In this document: positions 1-6,376 of the stretch, piece by piece
How the letters are laid out: every line of letters starts with the position of its first letter
Position numbering within the stretch: the stretch's first letter is position 1
DNA from: Bacteroidota bacterium
GTDB taxonomy: Bacteria > Bacteroidota > Bacteroidia > Chitinophagales > Chitinophagaceae
Direction of reading: 5' to 3'
DNA: 6,661 nucleotides
Assembly: GCA_023427575.1 (NCBI GenBank)
Contig: JAEZAY010000056.1
Span: 1-6,661 of the forward strand
Position numbers and translations under genes: made by a program
The notes under the pieces: model-generated
Databases searched by the model: none
What the model was told of the DNA's origin: nothing
What the model saw: only the letters and a program-made list of their open reading frames with translations

Positions 1-2
1 TA

Positions 3-551
3 AAACCAGAGGATGTAGAAGTTCTGATTGAACAAATCGATATCAATAAAAGGGATAACAAAAACATCATCACCATACGTTTAAAATCGGGAAAGACGGA
101 ACAGTATAATTTGAATGATCCCGCTGAAAAAAAGGCTTTTGAAGAAAAGTATGGCGAAATCGTAAAGCCGCCGGCACCTCCTGCAGCACCAGTACCGCCG
201 GCGGCGCCTCTTGCTCCAAAAGCAGGAAATAAAGATCGCGCAACAGCACCCAATCCGCCTATTCCCCCTGCTGCCCCTGCAGCTCCGGTTGCACCGGCTG
301 CTCCCGCTCTGCCCGCTGAAAGCCGGGGTGCAGTTAATTTATTAAAGGGAGATTCAGTCATGTTTCGGGGAGCCCCCAAAGATGTATTGATCGTGCTCGA
401 CGGTAAGGAAATGGAGCCCGGAACGGAATTAGGTAAGATTGTTAAGCCCCATGAAATAGAATCCCTCGACGTTATGAAGGGCTCGAAAGCCATTGAAGTG
501 TATGGCGAAAAAGCAAAAAACGGGGTGATCCGGATTACCACGAAGAAATAA
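3..551 (+). CDS. C-terminal part of a BlaR1/M56-like membrane protein with a TonB-plug-like tail (5' partial)
   Basis: The reading frame is open from the left edge to a TAA at 549-551, so 182 codons are visible and the true start lies upstream; a TTG at 111 is only an internal codon. The visible protein begins with a charged stretch containing IITIRLKSGKTEQYNLND. A Pro/Ala-rich linker follows (visible residues about 55-106), then a compact C-terminal module (about 128-181) with VLIVLDGKEM, IESLDVMKGSKAIEVYG and NGVIRITTKK. That last pattern resembles the plug start of SusC/TonB-dependent receptors (IESIEVLK...YG...NGVI.ITTK). In Bacteroidota the same tail is found at the end of M56-family (BlaR1-like) sensor peptidases, which is why I favour that family. 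The HExxH catalytic core and membrane segments are outside the window, so the peptidase assignment is inferred. Alternatives are another plug-tailed envelope protein or a TonB-like energy coupler. Confidence 0.6.
   Translation, partial: KPEDVEVLIEQIDINKRDNKNIITIRLKSGKTEQYNLNDPAEKKAFEEKYGEIVKPPAPPAAPVPPAAPLAPKAGNKDRATAPNPPIPPAAPAAPVAPAAPALPAESRGAVNLLKGDSVMFRGAPKDVLIVLDGKEMEPGTELGKIVKPHEIESLDVMKGSKAIEVYGEKAKNGVIRITTKK
165..320 (+). other. Pro/Ala-rich low-complexity linker within the partial CDS
   Basis: This stretch encodes about 52 residues dominated by Pro and Ala, in repeated PPAAP, APAAP and APVAP-like units. A short polar interruption (GNKDRATAPN) lies in the middle. Such linkers are typically extended and could span periplasm or peptidoglycan between a membrane-anchored core and the plug-like C-terminal module. 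The coding DNA is correspondingly rich in CC/GC triplets. Confidence 0.8.
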
Positions 552-575
552 AGTTAGATTATCGGCATCTTCGGC

Positions 576-597
576 AGGGCCTTCGGGCCCTTTTTTT
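576..597 (+). terminator. Rho-independent terminator with a UUCG tetraloop
   Basis: A perfect 6-bp stem, AGGGCC (576-581) and GGCCCT (586-591), is closed by the very stable C(UUCG)G tetraloop and followed by a seven-T run (591-597). It begins 25 bases after the stop codon of the upstream partial gene and ends transcription of that gene before the efp promoter region. Confidence 0.9.
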
Positions 598-628
598 ATG
601 CAGAAAAACGGCTTTATTTCCGATCATT

Positions 629-660
629 TTTGTCTGCGTACTATTTTCCCAGTACTTTTG
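629..660 (+). promoter_or_regulatory. Candidate Bacteroidota-type promoter for efp
   Basis: TTTG at 629-632 is followed by a 20-bp spacer and TACTTTTG at 653-660. These fit the -33 (TTTG) and -7 (TAnnTTTG) elements recognised by the Bacteroidota primary sigma factor. The -7 box is an exact match and the spacing is within the usual range. Transcription would start around 665-668, giving an efp leader of roughly 75 nt. The promoter lies directly after the upstream terminator and is in the right direction for efp. No transcript data were available. Confidence 0.55.
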
Positions 661-739
661 CTGCCGCAAAAAACCGTACTTCGTAATTCATTTCTAATGC
701 CGTTCGGGTCTTAGAAAACACTGCAAAACTTAATAATTT

Positions 740-1306
740 ATGGCATCAACAGCAGACATAAGCCGCGGCATGATCCTGAAACTCGATGGAAGCCTTTATA
801 CCGTGGTTGAATTTGGCCAGAATAAAACAGCGCGGGCGGCCGCCAAGGTTTGGGCTAAACTAAAAGGGGTGGATAATGGCCGTTCCATTGAACATACCTG
901 GAATTCGGGCGATTCCATTCATCCGGTTCGCGTGGAAAGAAAGCCTTTTCAGTTTTTGTATAAAGATGAATCGGGTTATACATTCATGGATAATGAAAGT
1001 TTTGAACAGGTAACACTGGCCGAAACCATGATTGATGCCCCACAGTTTTTAAAAGATGGGCAGGAAGTATCGGTTCTGGTTAATACGGAAACGGAACTGC
1101 CAATGAGTGTGGAACTGCCGGACAAGATTGTTGTATTGGTTACTTATTCCGAGCCGGGATTAAAAGGAGATACGGCTACCCGTACCCTAAAGCCCGCAAC
1201 CGTTGAAACCGGCGCCACCGTAAACGTTCCCCTGTTTGTAAATGAGGGCGAACTTATCCGGATCAATACTAAAACCGGCGACTACGTAGAACGCGTGAAG
1301 GAATAG
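740..1306 (+). CDS. efp: Translation elongation factor P
   Basis: This 188-residue protein has the usual EF-P length and three-barrel architecture: an N-terminal KOW-like domain (about 1-62), a central OB domain (about 66-125) and a C-terminal OB domain (about 130-186). Diagnostic stretches are YTFMDNESFEQ, YSEPGLKGDTATRTLKPATV and the ending GDYVERVKE. EF-P binds between the ribosomal P and E sites and relieves stalling at polyproline. The ATG at 740 is the first start after an in-frame TAA at 734-736; no Shine-Dalgarno is evident and the leader is A/T-rich. The gene is flanked by its own candidate promoter and terminator. The odd point is the modification loop. In a gap-free alignment with E. 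coli from LDG onward, the position of Lys34 is Arg32 here, in NKTARAAA, and the canonical PGKG is missing. The loop looks most like the Arg-type (EarP-rhamnosylated) EF-P. Confidence 0.97.
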   Translation: MASTADISRGMILKLDGSLYTVVEFGQNKTARAAAKVWAKLKGVDNGRSIEHTWNSGDSIHPVRVERKPFQFLYKDESGYTFMDNESFEQVTLAETMIDAPQFLKDGQEVSVLVNTETELPMSVELPDKIVVLVTYSEPGLKGDTATRTLKPATVETGATVNVPLFVNEGELIRINTKTGDYVERVKE

Positions 1307-1357
1307 CGAATTCCTTGATACCGTGATCCGCTCTGGTCCTGATGGGATAAACGATTT

Positions 1358-1386
1358 AAAGAGCATCCATCCGATGCTCTTTTTTT
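1358..1386 (+). terminator. Rho-independent terminator after efp
   Basis: A perfect 10-bp stem, AAAGAGCATC (1358-1367) and GATGCTCTTT (1373-1382), has a 5-nt loop CATCC and sits in a T-run at 1380-1386. It lies 52 bases after the efp stop codon and separates efp from accB. The remaining 182 bases up to accB show no gene that I can support. Confidence 0.9.
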
Positions 1387-1568
1387 GGCGATATTCGGAG
1401 CAGGGCAAAAATTGAATGATTTTGTGTATGTACAGCCACCGGAACTAAGTTTAAAGAGATGCCTGAATATCTGTGATTTAAGTATTGAAAATCCGGAATC
1501 TACCATCTAAAATCTTATCTTAGCCGCCTGTATTCACCAGAAAATAAATCTTAAATAAACTTTTTGCA

Positions 1569-2057
1569 ATGGATTTCAAACAAATTCAGGAGTTGATCAA
1601 AATGATCAATAAGTCAAATATTGGTGAAGTAACGATTGAAGAAAAAGGGTTTAAGGTTACAATTAAGCAAAAAGAAGAACCTGCTCAGGTGTTTTCCGCT
1701 CCTTCGGCCCAGCCAGTCCAGTACCACCAGGCGCCGGCCTCTCTGCCGCCAGCCGCTCCGGCATCTGCCGCTTCCGCTGAAAAGTCTAAACCTTCCGAAC
1801 TGCCGGCAAATGATAATTATGTTACCATTAAAAGTCCGATGATCGGAACCTTCTACCGAAGTTCATCCCCTGGTAAGCCCGTATTTGTTGAGCCCGGCGA
1901 TGAAGTGAATGTTGGAAAAGTGGTTTGTATTATCGAGGCCATGAAACTTTTCAATGAAATTGAAAGTGAAGTAAAGGGCCGGATTGTAAAAGTACTGGTT
2001 GACGATGCCTCACCGGTTGAGTATGACCAGCCTTTATTCCTGGTTGATCCGTCTTAA
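1569..2057 (+). CDS. accB: Biotin carboxyl carrier protein of acetyl-CoA carboxylase
   Basis: This 162-residue BCCP carries the biotin that is carboxylated by AccC and then used by the AccA/AccD transferase to make malonyl-CoA. Residues 1-35 form the N-terminal segment (MDFKQIQELIKMINKSNIGE...) and about 36-82 a Pro/Ala/Ser-rich flexible linker. Residues 84-160 form the biotinyl domain. The biotin acceptor is Lys126 in IIEAMKLFNEIE. The segment SPMIGTFYRSSSPGKPVF carries the protruding thumb typical of acetyl-CoA carboxylase BCCPs, which argues against a propionyl-CoA carboxylase or decarboxylase subunit. The ATG at 1569 follows an in-frame TAA at 1545-1547. There is no clear Shine-Dalgarno. 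accC begins 90 bases downstream on the same strand, so the two probably form an operon. Confidence 0.97.
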   Translation: MDFKQIQELIKMINKSNIGEVTIEEKGFKVTIKQKEEPAQVFSAPSAQPVQYHQAPASLPPAAPASAASAEKSKPSELPANDNYVTIKSPMIGTFYRSSSPGKPVFVEPGDEVNVGKVVCIIEAMKLFNEIESEVKGRIVKVLVDDASPVEYDQPLFLVDPS

Positions 2058-2147
2058 GGGGAATGCCTTTTTATTCTAATATCAGCATGTTTTCTGGGTC
2101 TAAAGATCTTACCTCTTTCGGGGAATTATTATATCAAACAGATTCGA

Positions 2148-3485
2148 ATGTTTAAGAAAGTACTGATCGCTAACAGAGGTGAAATTGCATTGCGTGTTAT
2201 CCGTACATGCCGCGAGATGGGTATAAAAACCGTGGCGGTTTATTCTACTGCCGATAAAGATAGTTTACATGTAAAGTTTGCCGATGAGGCAGTATGTATC
2301 GGTCGCCCGGCCAGTTCCGATTCATACCTGAATATTCCGCATATTATGGCTGCCGCCGAAATTACCAATGCCGATTCTATCCATCCGGGATATGGATTTC
2401 TGGCGGAAAATGCCAAGTTCGCCGAAATCTGCGGCGAACATGGAATCAAGTTTATTGGGCCCACTCCTGATCAGATCCGTTCCATGGGCGATAAAATGAC
2501 TGCCAAAGAAACCATGATCCGGGCCGGCGTTCCGGTTGTTCCAGGCGGTGAATCTCTGCTTGCAAGCCTTGAAGAAGCGATCAGCCTGGCTAAAGACGTA
2601 GGTTATCCGGTTATCCTGAAGGCAACTGCCGGCGGTGGAGGCAAGGGAATGCGGGTAGTTTGGGAAGAATCTGAGATGGAGCGTTCGTATAATGCCGCAA
2701 AAGCGGAAGCGGGAGCTTCCTTTAAGAATGATGGGATCTACATGGAGAAATTTGTGGAAGAACCCCGTCATATTGAAATTCAGATTGCCGGCGACCGCTA
2801 CGGAAAGGTTTGTCATCTCAGCGAACGCGACTGTTCCATCCAGCGTCGGCATCAGAAACTGGTGGAAGAATCACCTTCTCCTTTTATGACTCCGGAACTG
2901 CGGGAAAAAATGGGAGAGGCGGCGAAAAAAGCGGCTTACGCCATTGGATATGAAAGTGTGGGAACCATCGAATTTCTGGTTGACAAATACCGCAATTTTT
3001 ATTTCATGGAAATGAATACGCGGATTCAGGTAGAACACTGCGTTACAGAAGAAGTAACCAATTTCGACCTGATCAAAGAACAAATCAAAATCGCTGCCGG
3101 CGAGCCGATCAGCGGTCTGGACTATGAGCCCCAGGGCCATGCTATTGAATGCCGGATCAATGCCGAAGATCCTTACAATGATTTCCGCCCTTCGCCCGGA
3201 AAGATTACGGTTATGCATCAGCCCGGCGGACATGGAATCCGGATCGATACTCATGTGTATGCCGGTTATGTAATTCCCCCTTATTATGATTCCATGATCG
3301 CCAAGATCATTGCGGTTGCCCGTACCCGGGAGGAAGCGATCAATACGATGAGCAGGGCTCTGAGTGAATATGTAATCGAAGGTGTAAAAACAACCATTCC
3401 CTTTCATCAGCAGCTCATGCGGAACGAGGCTTTCCAAAGCGGTAATTTTAATACAAAATTTCTCGATAGTTTCACCATGATCTGA
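2148..3485 (+). CDS. accC: Biotin carboxylase subunit of acetyl-CoA carboxylase
   Basis: This 445-residue protein is full length for the family (E. coli 449). It uses ATP and bicarbonate to carboxylate biotin on AccB in the cytosol, the first half-reaction of acetyl-CoA carboxylase. The N-terminal domain starts with [18 protein letters not shown], and the [11 protein letters not shown] motif is at 79-88. The ATP-grasp domain carries Lys116, Lys158, the glycine loop AGGGGKGM (161-168), His208 and RRHQK (233-237). The catalytic cluster has Glu275, Glu288, Asn290 and MNTRIQVEH (289-297), followed by Arg336 in ECRINAED. All active-site residues expected from E. coli AccC are present. Residue 298 is Cys where E. 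coli has Pro (VEHCVTE versus VEHPVTE), next to but not in the catalytic set. No strong Shine-Dalgarno precedes the ATG; the start is fixed by homology. Confidence 0.98.
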   Translation: MFKKVLIANRGEIALRVIRTCREMGIKTVAVYSTADKDSLHVKFADEAVCIGRPASSDSYLNIPHIMAAAEITNADSIHPGYGFLAENAKFAEICGEHGIKFIGPTPDQIRSMGDKMTAKETMIRAGVPVVPGGESLLASLEEAISLAKDVGYPVILKATAGGGGKGMRVVWEESEMERSYNAAKAEAGASFKNDGIYMEKFVEEPRHIEIQIAGDRYGKVCHLSERDCSIQRRHQKLVEESPSPFMTPELREKMGEAAKKAAYAIGYESVGTIEFLVDKYRNFYFMEMNTRIQVEHCVTEEVTNFDLIKEQIKIAAGEPISGLDYEPQGHAIECRINAEDPYNDFRPSPGKITVMHQPGGHGIRIDTHVYAGYVIPPYYDSMIAKIIAVARTREEAINTMSRALSEYVIEGVKTTIPFHQQLMRNEAFQSGNFNTKFLDSFTMI

Positions 3486-3532
3486 TAGGCCGGGAAGGCC
3501 GTTTGCAGAATTCCGAAAGCCGATGGCAACTC

Positions 3533-3572
3533 TTGGACAGGGGACTTTGCAGTTGGACAGGGGACTTTGCAG
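3533..3572. repeat. Perfect 2 x 20-bp tandem repeat
   Basis: The unit TTGGACAGGGGACTTTGCAG occurs twice in direct succession without a mismatch (3533-3552 and 3553-3572). It lies in the 142-bp gap between the convergent accC and ispH genes, outside both coding regions. Identical copies suggest a recent duplication. The function, if any, is unknown. Confidence 0.95.
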
Positions 3573-3591
3573 GGAGTTTATTGCATCCCTG
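3570..3591. repeat. Short inverted repeat next to the tandem repeat
   Basis: CAGGGA (3570-3575) and TCCCTG (3586-3591) can form a 6-bp stem with a 10-nt loop. The left arm overlaps the end of the second tandem-repeat copy. There is no T-run on either strand, so a terminator role is doubtful, although no better terminator is visible between these convergent genes. Confidence 0.4.
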
Positions 3592-3627
3592 TTCAGATCC
3601 GGCCAAATTGCGGGCAAATCAGTGCCG

Positions 3628-4857
3628 CTACAATTGCAGGTTGCCGATGTATTCGTCAATTTTTTCTTCTACCCCGAAGAAGGATGCCAGTCGCCGGATA
3701 ACAGATTCTACCATCGCATCCGGGCAGGAAGCTCCACTGGTTAGTAAAATTTGAACCGGCTCCGAATCGGGCAGATAATTTTGTGTGGTCAGTTCTTCTT
3801 TACGATGATAATTATAGTGAAGAACCATTTCCTTCGACAGTAACTTCTCATCGGAATTGATAAAATAGGTTGGAAGCTTATCTTCCAAAAGCTCCACCAG
3901 ATGAGTGGTATTAGAGGAATTATAGCCGCCGATAACGATTGCCAGGTTAGCCGGGGTTTGCGATAATCCACGAACGGCCGACTGGTTATCGTTTGTAGCA
4001 TAACAAAGCGTATCGCGGGTATCGGCAAAACGCTCCGAAATTTCCGATTCGGCCAAACCATAATGTTGCATCATGGTTTTTTTCAGAAAATCGGCAATGG
4101 CTTGGGTATCGGTGGCCAACTGGGTAGTTTGATTTACAACTCCGAGTCTTTGCAAATGAGCCGAAGCATCAAAACCATCCGAAAATCGCCCCTCGAATCC
4201 GGTATAAAATTCCGAAGGATCGCGCCTGCCCGTAATAAATTCCGCCAGCAGTTCCGCTTCGGCCATATCCCTGATAACTACTGAAGGCGCATTGGCGGAA
4301 GCATGGGAAAAAGTGGCTCTCGTTTCTTCGTGTTTGGGTTTGCCGTGAATCACAATCGAATAGCCCCGGGATGCGATCTGTTCGCTGCGGTTCCATACTT
4401 TTTCAACGAAAGGGCAGGTTGTATTGTATTTTTCCACCGCAATTCCTGTGGACCGAAGCTGGTTTTCGATGGCAATGGTAGTTCCGAAAGCCGGTATGAT
4501 AACAATGTCTTCCGATTTCAGCGATTCAAAGGGAATGACCTGATTTCCTTTGGTGTCCTGTAAAAAACGAACTCCTCTTTTCTGCAGATCTTCATTTACA
4601 TGCGGGTTATGAATCATTTCGCTTAAGAGGTAAATCTGTTTGTCGGGATTTTCCTCCACCGTACGAAACGAAATCTCTATCGCGTTCTCCACCCCGTAGC
4701 AAAATCCAAAATGTCGGGCAATATGAAAAACCAGTGGGCCCAGGTTCAGCACAGTAGGGGAAAGATCTTTTTTAAGCCGGTCGCTTTTGCGCCTGTATTC
4801 CTTAATAGCGGTAATCAGCGGGCTTCTATACGTTACGGGAACATTGAATGTTTTCAT
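3628..4857 (-). CDS. ispH: 4-hydroxy-3-methylbut-2-enyl diphosphate reductase (IspH/LytB), long form
   Basis: This 409-residue enzyme reduces HMBPP to IPP and DMAPP, the last step of the MEP isoprenoid pathway, using an iron-sulfur cluster. The three cluster cysteines are Cys53 (HFGFCYGVENA), Cys148 (NTTCPFVEKVW) and Cys285 (DTLCYATNDNQ). Other active-site motifs are IHGKPKHEET (Glu178 corresponds to E. coli Glu126), QTT (243-245), SSN (314-316) and SGASCPD (Ser377). E. coli IspH has 316 residues; this protein has about 40 extra residues before the first Cys plus internal insertions, like the cyanobacterial/plant-type long forms. The ATG at 4857 is the first start after an in-frame TAG (minus strand, 4881-4879); the stop is TAG at 3630-3628. 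The gene converges on accC and diverges from the amylase gene, so it is probably transcribed alone. No obvious Shine-Dalgarno is seen. Confidence 0.97.
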   Translation of the reverse strand: MKTFNVPVTYRSPLITAIKEYRRKSDRLKKDLSPTVLNLGPLVFHIARHFGFCYGVENAIEISFRTVEENPDKQIYLLSEMIHNPHVNEDLQKRGVRFLQDTKGNQVIPFESLKSEDIVIIPAFGTTIAIENQLRSTGIAVEKYNTTCPFVEKVWNRSEQIASRGYSIVIHGKPKHEETRATFSHASANAPSVVIRDMAEAELLAEFITGRRDPSEFYTGFEGRFSDGFDASAHLQRLGVVNQTTQLATDTQAIADFLKKTMMQHYGLAESEISERFADTRDTLCYATNDNQSAVRGLSQTPANLAIVIGGYNSSNTTHLVELLEDKLPTYFINSDEKLLSKEMVLHYNYHRKEELTTQNYLPDSEPVQILLTSGASCPDAMVESVIRRLASFFGVEEKIDEYIGNLQL

Positions 4858-5046
4858 ATCCAGGCTGCAAGTTACGATCTATCCGCCCTATTTGGAAAAG
4901 CCGGTTCCGGTTCCTGCTATTTTAAAGTATTATGTTGCCGGTTCAGGTTATAATCTGCTGAATCCCAGCCAGGCTGCATTAAGATAAGATCTTGTGAAAC
5001 TTCTTTTCCAGCAAACTCTCGATTAACTTAGAGGAAAGCATTCTAT
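4858..5046. other. Divergent intergenic region with two pairs of short direct repeats
   Basis: This 189-bp region separates the starts of ispH (leftward) and the GH13 gene (rightward) and must hold both promoters unless either is read from elsewhere. Two direct-repeat pairs are visible. CCAGGCTGCA occurs at 4860-4869 and 4969-4978. GCCGGTTCCGGTT at 4900-4912 matches GCCGGTTCAGGTT at 4937-4949 with one mismatch. No box matching TAnnTTTG with a properly spaced TTTG was found for either gene. Short open frames crossing the region lack recognisable protein features. Confidence 0.6.
5030..5038 (+). promoter_or_regulatory. Possible ribosome binding site of the GH13 gene
   Basis: AGAGGAAAG is a purine-rich stretch with an AGAGG core ending 12 bases before the ATG at 5047. 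It is the only SD-like element before any start in this window, though the spacing is somewhat long. An in-frame TAG at 5029-5031 rules out an earlier start. Confidence 0.4.
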
Positions 5047-6324
5047 ATGGAACATCGTTTTAACCGGGCTCCATGGAGTTTTGATACGAATATTTATGAA
5101 GTCAATATTCGGCAATATACCCGCGAAGGAAATTTTAATGCATTTTCAAAGCACCTGAAGCGGTTAAAAAATATGGGGGTGGAGGTACTCTGGTTTATGC
5201 CAATATTTCCCATCAGCCATGAAAGGCGGATCGGAACCCTCGGCAGCTATTACGCCTGTTCCGATTATACCTCCATAAACCCCGAATTTGGCAGCCTGGA
5301 TGATTTTAAAAAAATCGTAAAACAGATCCATTCACTGGGTATGAAGCTGATCCTTGACTGGGCTGCAAACCATACCGGCTGGGATCATGTATGGACCCGA
5401 ACCAATCCGGAGTATTTCAAAAAAAATCTGGAAGGTCATTTTTACGATAATCACAACTGGTCGGATGTTATCGACTTAAACTATTATGATCAGGCTATGC
5501 GTGCTGAAATGATCCAATGCATGAAATTCTGGATAACGGAATGCGATATCGACGGATTCCGTTGTGATATGGCTCATCTGGTGCCGCTTGACTTTTGGAG
5601 CCGGGCAAGAATGGAGCTGGATTCCATGAAAGAATTGTTCTGGCTGGCCGAAACAGAGCAGAAAAATTATGAAGCCGTGTTTGATGTTGTATATGCCTGG
5701 AACTGGATGCACCAGAGTGAAAAATTCTGGAAAGGGCATATGGACATTTTTTCTTTATTCGCTACCCTCGATCCTACACAGGAAAAGTTTCCGGCACCGG
5801 CAACCCATTTGTTGTTTTCGGGCAACCACGATGAAAATAGCTGGAATGGAACTGAATACGAAAAATATGGAGTGGCCGCTAAAACTATGGCCGTGTTTTC
5901 AATGACCTGGCATGGAATCCCGCTGGTGTACAGCGGCCAGGAAATTCCAAATTACAAAAGGCTGGCATTTTTTGAAAAAGATGAGCTTCACTGGCCGAAG
6001 ACGCCTGAGCTGCACCGGTTTTACCAGACGCTACTTTATTTGCGAAAAACAAATCCGGCCTTGAAAGCAGGTATGCATAACAGTAAGACCACCATTTTGG
6101 ATATTGACAGACATGGACCTGTTATTTATACCCGCGAGTCGGGTAAGCACAAAGTGCTGGTAGTTCTGAATTTTTCAGCCAATTCCAATGCCATTGACCT
6201 GGACCGGATCCTGGAAAAAGAAGTGTACCGCGATGTATTTAATTTTTTGGACGAGGCCGTTGATCTGGGTTCTGTACATCGCCTGGAACCCGGTGGGTAT
6301 CTGGTGTTTGAAAAAATAAATTAA
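5047..6324 (+). CDS. GH13 alpha-amylase-family glycoside hydrolase, predicted cytosolic
   Basis: This 425-residue protein is a single (beta/alpha)8-barrel GH13 enzyme with a short C-terminal beta domain (about 345-425). The GH13 conserved regions appear in order: VLWFMPIFPIS (48-57), DWAANH (104-109), VIDLN (141-145, region V-like), GFRCD (170-174) with nucleophile Asp174, LAETE (200-204) with acid/base Glu202, and GNHDEN (259-264) with Asp262. All three catalytic carboxylates are therefore present. Hydrolysis or transglycosylation of alpha-1,4-glucans or maltodextrins follows from the family; the exact substrate cannot be read from the sequence. The N-terminus (MEHRFNRAPWSFDTNIYEVN) has no signal peptide or lipobox, so the enzyme should act in the cytosol on imported or stored glucans. 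No susC/susD or other sugar-use genes are next to it. The start is fixed by an in-frame TAG at 5029-5031. Confidence 0.93.
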   Translation: MEHRFNRAPWSFDTNIYEVNIRQYTREGNFNAFSKHLKRLKNMGVEVLWFMPIFPISHERRIGTLGSYYACSDYTSINPEFGSLDDFKKIVKQIHSLGMKLILDWAANHTGWDHVWTRTNPEYFKKNLEGHFYDNHNWSDVIDLNYYDQAMRAEMIQCMKFWITECDIDGFRCDMAHLVPLDFWSRARMELDSMKELFWLAETEQKNYEAVFDVVYAWNWMHQSEKFWKGHMDIFSLFATLDPTQEKFPAPATHLLFSGNHDENSWNGTEYEKYGVAAKTMAVFSMTWHGIPLVYSGQEIPNYKRLAFFEKDELHWPKTPELHRFYQTLLYLRKTNPALKAGMHNSKTTILDIDRHGPVIYTRESGKHKVLVVLNFSANSNAIDLDRILEKEVYRDVFNFLDEAVDLGSVHRLEPGGYLVFEKIN

Positions 6325-6325
6325 A

Positions 6326-6350
6326 AATCCCGGGCATTATACCCGGGATT
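6326..6350. terminator. Bidirectional terminator between convergent genes
   Basis: A perfect 9-bp stem, AATCCCGGG (6326-6334) and CCCGGGATT (6342-6350), has a 7-nt loop and begins one base after the GH13 stop codon. Read on the minus strand it is followed by TTTTT (6327-6323), an ideal ending for the protease gene whose stop is at 6377-6379. On the plus strand the tail is a poorer, mixed T-rich stretch (ATTCTCTTG). It probably serves both genes, with better efficiency leftward. Confidence 0.85.
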
Positions 6351-6376
6351 CTCTTGCTCCTAATCAAATCTGTTTA

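Noticed and set aside
836..843. GCGGCCGC palindrome in efp
   Set aside because: It is explained by consecutive Ala codons in the Arg-Ala loop; there is no sign of a regulatory role.
1187..1506. Minus-strand open frames over the end of efp and its terminator
   Set aside because: They run through the efp coding sequence and the terminator hairpin, and their translations look like antisense shadows.
1516..1523. TATCTTAG upstream of accB as a -7 promoter box
   Set aside because: It differs from TAnnTTTG at one defined position, and the nearest TTG upstream (1485-1487) is 28 bp away, which is too far for a -33 element.
2056..2072. AAGG...CCTT hairpin with five Ts between accB and accC as a terminator
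   Set aside because: The stem is only 4 bp, and these two genes normally need joint expression; an operon is more plausible.
2322..2852. 176-residue minus-strand open frame inside accC
   Set aside because: It is antisense to a well-conserved accC coding region with no protein-like features; a codon-bias shadow.
3488..3504. GGCC-GGGAA-GGCC stem followed by TTT after accC as a terminator
   Set aside because: A 4-bp stem and three Ts are too weak to call, although no better terminator for accC is visible.
4787..4987. Open frame on the plus strand across the ispH start and the divergent intergenic region
   Set aside because: It overlaps the 5' end of ispH on the opposite strand and shows no recognisable domain or ribosome binding site.
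5024..5031. TAACTTAG upstream of the GH13 gene as a -7 promoter box
   Set aside because: It has the same one-base deviation, no TTG at the right distance, and would leave a leader of only about 10 nt.
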